Shown: in pieces, positions 6,509 to 7,810 of the stretch | Position numbering within the stretch: position 1 is the stretch's first letter | How the letters are laid out: each line of letters begins with the position of its first letter | Assembly (NCBI GenBank): GCA_948888345.1 | Contig: CAQTPN010000058.1 | Span: 1 to 7,810, forward strand | Length of the DNA stretch: 7,810 bases | Origin: an uncultured bacterium | GTDB taxonomy: Bacteria > Cyanobacteriota > Vampirovibrionia > Gastranaerophilales > Gastranaerophilaceae | Direction of reading: 5' to 3' | Notes under the pieces: generated by a model | Told to the model about the DNA's origin: nothing | The model's input: only the letters and a program-made list of their open reading frames with translations | The model's database searches: none | Position numbers and translations under genes: made by a program

Positions 6509-7630
6509 ATGCAAAATAATATTGAAAAGAGCGGAAAAAAGAGCTTTTTGAACTATATAAATATTTTTAGAGGGCTTGCAATTTTATTGATAGTTATCGG
6601 GCACACGATGCAGATAGCAGGTTCAAACAAATTAATACATATTTTCTGGTGTGAGGTCGTATGCGGAGGAACGGCACTTTTTATATTTATTTCAGGTTTT
6701 TTATTTCAGCATTTGTCGGGGAAATTTGAATATAAAAATTATCTTTCAAAGAAGTGGAAAAATGTTATTATTCCTTATTTAATCACGGCAATTCCCGGAC
6801 TTATCTTATGCTGTTTTACACCGCAGATTTATCCTAACCCGTTTGAAAAATGGAATGTTTTTGTTCAAATTCCCGTTCTGCTTTCTATAGGAAGAGTTCA
6901 TAATACACCGACATGGTTTATTCCTATGATTGTTCTTTTCTTTATATTTTCAGCTTTACTTTTAAAGTTTGAAAAGAAGGGAATTTTATATAAATTTTTA
7001 CCGCTAATGTTTATAATTACAATATTTTTACAAAGGGGTGAAATTGAATACGGGCAAATGTATGATTTAACTTATCCGGAGCGTTATATGGCGTATGTTG
7101 AATATATATTTAAAGGGTTTATTCATTTCTTTTCTTTATATGTATTCGGGATGTATTGTTCTAAGAATAAAGGAATAATTGATAAATTTTATGAAAAACG
7201 AGCTGTATTGTGGTTTTTAATGATATTTACCGCAGGGCTGAATATTTATTTAAGCTATAGCGGAATTTATTCAAACTTTACCGTTTCAAAAACATTTTTA
7301 ACAATGCTTGTTTTAGGGTATTTAAAATATTATGACGGTGTGATTTTATCCTGCCCTAAATTAAACAGCGCGCTTGATTTTATTGCAAAATACAGTTTTG
7401 GAATATTTTTTATTCACTGGTACTGGATTTTTGTCTATAACAGAATTTTTGGTTTGCAGGGGGTATTATCCGTTGCGGGCGGAAGTTTATATATTTTGGA
7501 AGGACTTAGTATAACCGCAGTTAGATTTATTGTAGTAACGGTATTATCAATATTGACTTTATGGGGGTTAAAAACATTGCTGTTGAAAATTAACCCGAAA
7601 CTTAATACAAGAATGTTTCTTGGAGTATAA
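6509..7630 (+). CDS. Acyltransferase-3 family integral membrane protein
   Basis: Members of this family (PF01757; examples are the O-antigen acetylase OafA and the glucan succinyltransferase OpgC) move acetyl, succinyl or similar groups across the inner membrane onto surface or periplasmic sugars. The 373-residue length fits a stand-alone family domain without an SGNH extension. The N-terminus carries the hallmark helix YINIFRGLAILLIVIGHTM with Arg21 and His32, the family's expected functional residues. LFIFISGFLF (58-67) and the cytoplasmic KKWKNVIIPYLI (81-92) follow. About ten hydrophobic segments are visible by eye, roughly at 20-36, 48-67, 86-104, 133-152, 163-175, 200-217, 233-250, 258-275, 291-312 and 335-359. 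FGIFFIHWYWIF (297-308) matches the late conserved 'S.GIYLIH' helix. The start is fixed by AAGGAA (6497-6502), six bases before ATG. Pairing with the exported GH13 enzyme suggests that both act on the same sugar. The acyl group and acceptor are unknown. Confidence 0.88.
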   Translation: MQNNIEKSGKKSFLNYINIFRGLAILLIVIGHTMQIAGSNKLIHIFWCEVVCGGTALFIFISGFLFQHLSGKFEYKNYLSKKWKNVIIPYLITAIPGLILCCFTPQIYPNPFEKWNVFVQIPVLLSIGRVHNTPTWFIPMIVLFFIFSALLLKFEKKGILYKFLPLMFIITIFLQRGEIEYGQMYDLTYPERYMAYVEYIFKGFIHFFSLYVFGMYCSKNKGIIDKFYEKRAVLWFLMIFTAGLNIYLSYSGIYSNFTVSKTFLTMLVLGYLKYYDGVILSCPKLNSALDFIAKYSFGIFFIHWYWIFVYNRIFGLQGVLSVAGGSLYILEGLSITAVRFIVVTVLSILTLWGLKTLLLKINPKLNTRMFLGV

Positions 7631-7707
7631 AACCTTTAAATTCTAACAGGAAACAGCAAATATCAAATATCCGCAATATGGTTTAGGTTATTTTTTGAAA
7701 AATATAG

Positions 7708-7713
7708 TATAAT
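7708..7713 (+). promoter_or_regulatory. Consensus -10 box upstream of the last, partial gene
   Basis: A perfect TATAAT lies here. No good -35 hexamer is found at 16-18 bases (the best positions read GGTTAT, AGGTTA and TAGGTT), and the extended -10 TG is absent. Transcription from about 7720 would give a leader of under 20 bases that still contains the Shine-Dalgarno site at 7724-7732. The acyltransferase-to-next-gene gap (7631-7737) is the longest in the window and otherwise shows only AT-rich sequence, a tandem 7-base CAAATAT repeat around 7660, and no convincing terminator. Confidence 0.45.
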
Positions 7714-7737
7714 TCTTTTGTATAAGGAAGGGTTATT

Positions 7738-7810
7738 TTGCTAAACAATATTAAAACTGCGGAAAGTCAAGATTATTCAGGATTAAAGGATAAATTAATA
7801 TATTTTTTAA
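7738..7810 (+). CDS. 5' end of an unidentified gene, probably TTG-started (partial)
   Basis: An open frame of 24 codons runs from TTG at 7738 to the window edge without a stop and reads MLNNIKTAESQ followed by DYSGLKDKLIYFL. The evidence for it being real is the strong AAGGAAGGG ribosome binding site (7724-7732) five bases before the TTG and the TATAAT box just upstream. The last visible residues turn hydrophobic, which could be the start of a membrane helix, but too little is present to name a family. No ATG or GTG lies in frame in the visible part. Confidence 0.55.
   Translation, partial: MLNNIKTAESQDYSGLKDKLIYFL

Noticed and set aside
7690..7703. Inverted repeat ATTTT/AAAAT as a terminator of the acyltransferase gene
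   Set aside because: It has five A-T pairs only, no G-C stem and no terminal T run, so it would not form a stable intrinsic terminator.

Overview
The window is one AT-rich (roughly one third G+C by eye, not computed) stretch of bacterial DNA with every gene on the + strand. It looks like the end of a metagenomic or draft-genome contig, because the first 48 bases are an Illumina indexed P7/Read 2 adapter rather than genomic sequence. A Skp/OmpH-type periplasmic protein with a signal peptide indicates a diderm (outer-membrane) cell. Low G+C, purine-rich Shine-Dalgarno sites and occasional TTG starts would fit a gut-type low-GC diderm such as Gastranaerophilales (non-photosynthetic Cyanobacteriota/'Melainabacteria'). 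That taxonomic guess is weak and other low-GC diderm phyla remain possible.

Region 1 (49-4363) is a tight run of four housekeeping genes with gaps of 9, 33 and 20 bases: dnaN (sliding clamp, lacking about 50 N-terminal residues because the contig ends there), thrB (homoserine kinase), a Skp/OmpH-family periplasmic chaperone, and mnmG (tRNA wobble-uridine modification, with a TTG start). Their functions are unrelated (replication, threonine synthesis, envelope biogenesis, tRNA modification), so they are probably linked by co-transcription for general growth rather than by a shared pathway.

Region 2 (4364-7630) begins with an 83-base gap carrying a candidate promoter, an AT-only inverted repeat and a purine-rich leader. 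Two envelope genes follow, 28 bases apart. The first is an exported GH13 glycoside hydrolase/isomerase whose catalytic domain resembles trehalose synthase (TreS). The second is a multi-pass membrane acyltransferase of the acyltransferase-3 family. Together they suggest processing plus acylation of a periplasmic or surface sugar or glucan; this is inference.

Region 3 (7631-7810) has a 107-base gap with a perfect TATAAT box and then the first 24 codons of another gene, probably TTG-started, which runs off the window and cannot be identified.

I found no RNA genes, insertion sequences, CRISPR arrays or convincing intrinsic terminators. The most interesting biology is the exported TreS-like enzyme beside an acyltransferase. 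The most important practical point is the adapter fused to dnaN, which creates a false N-terminus.
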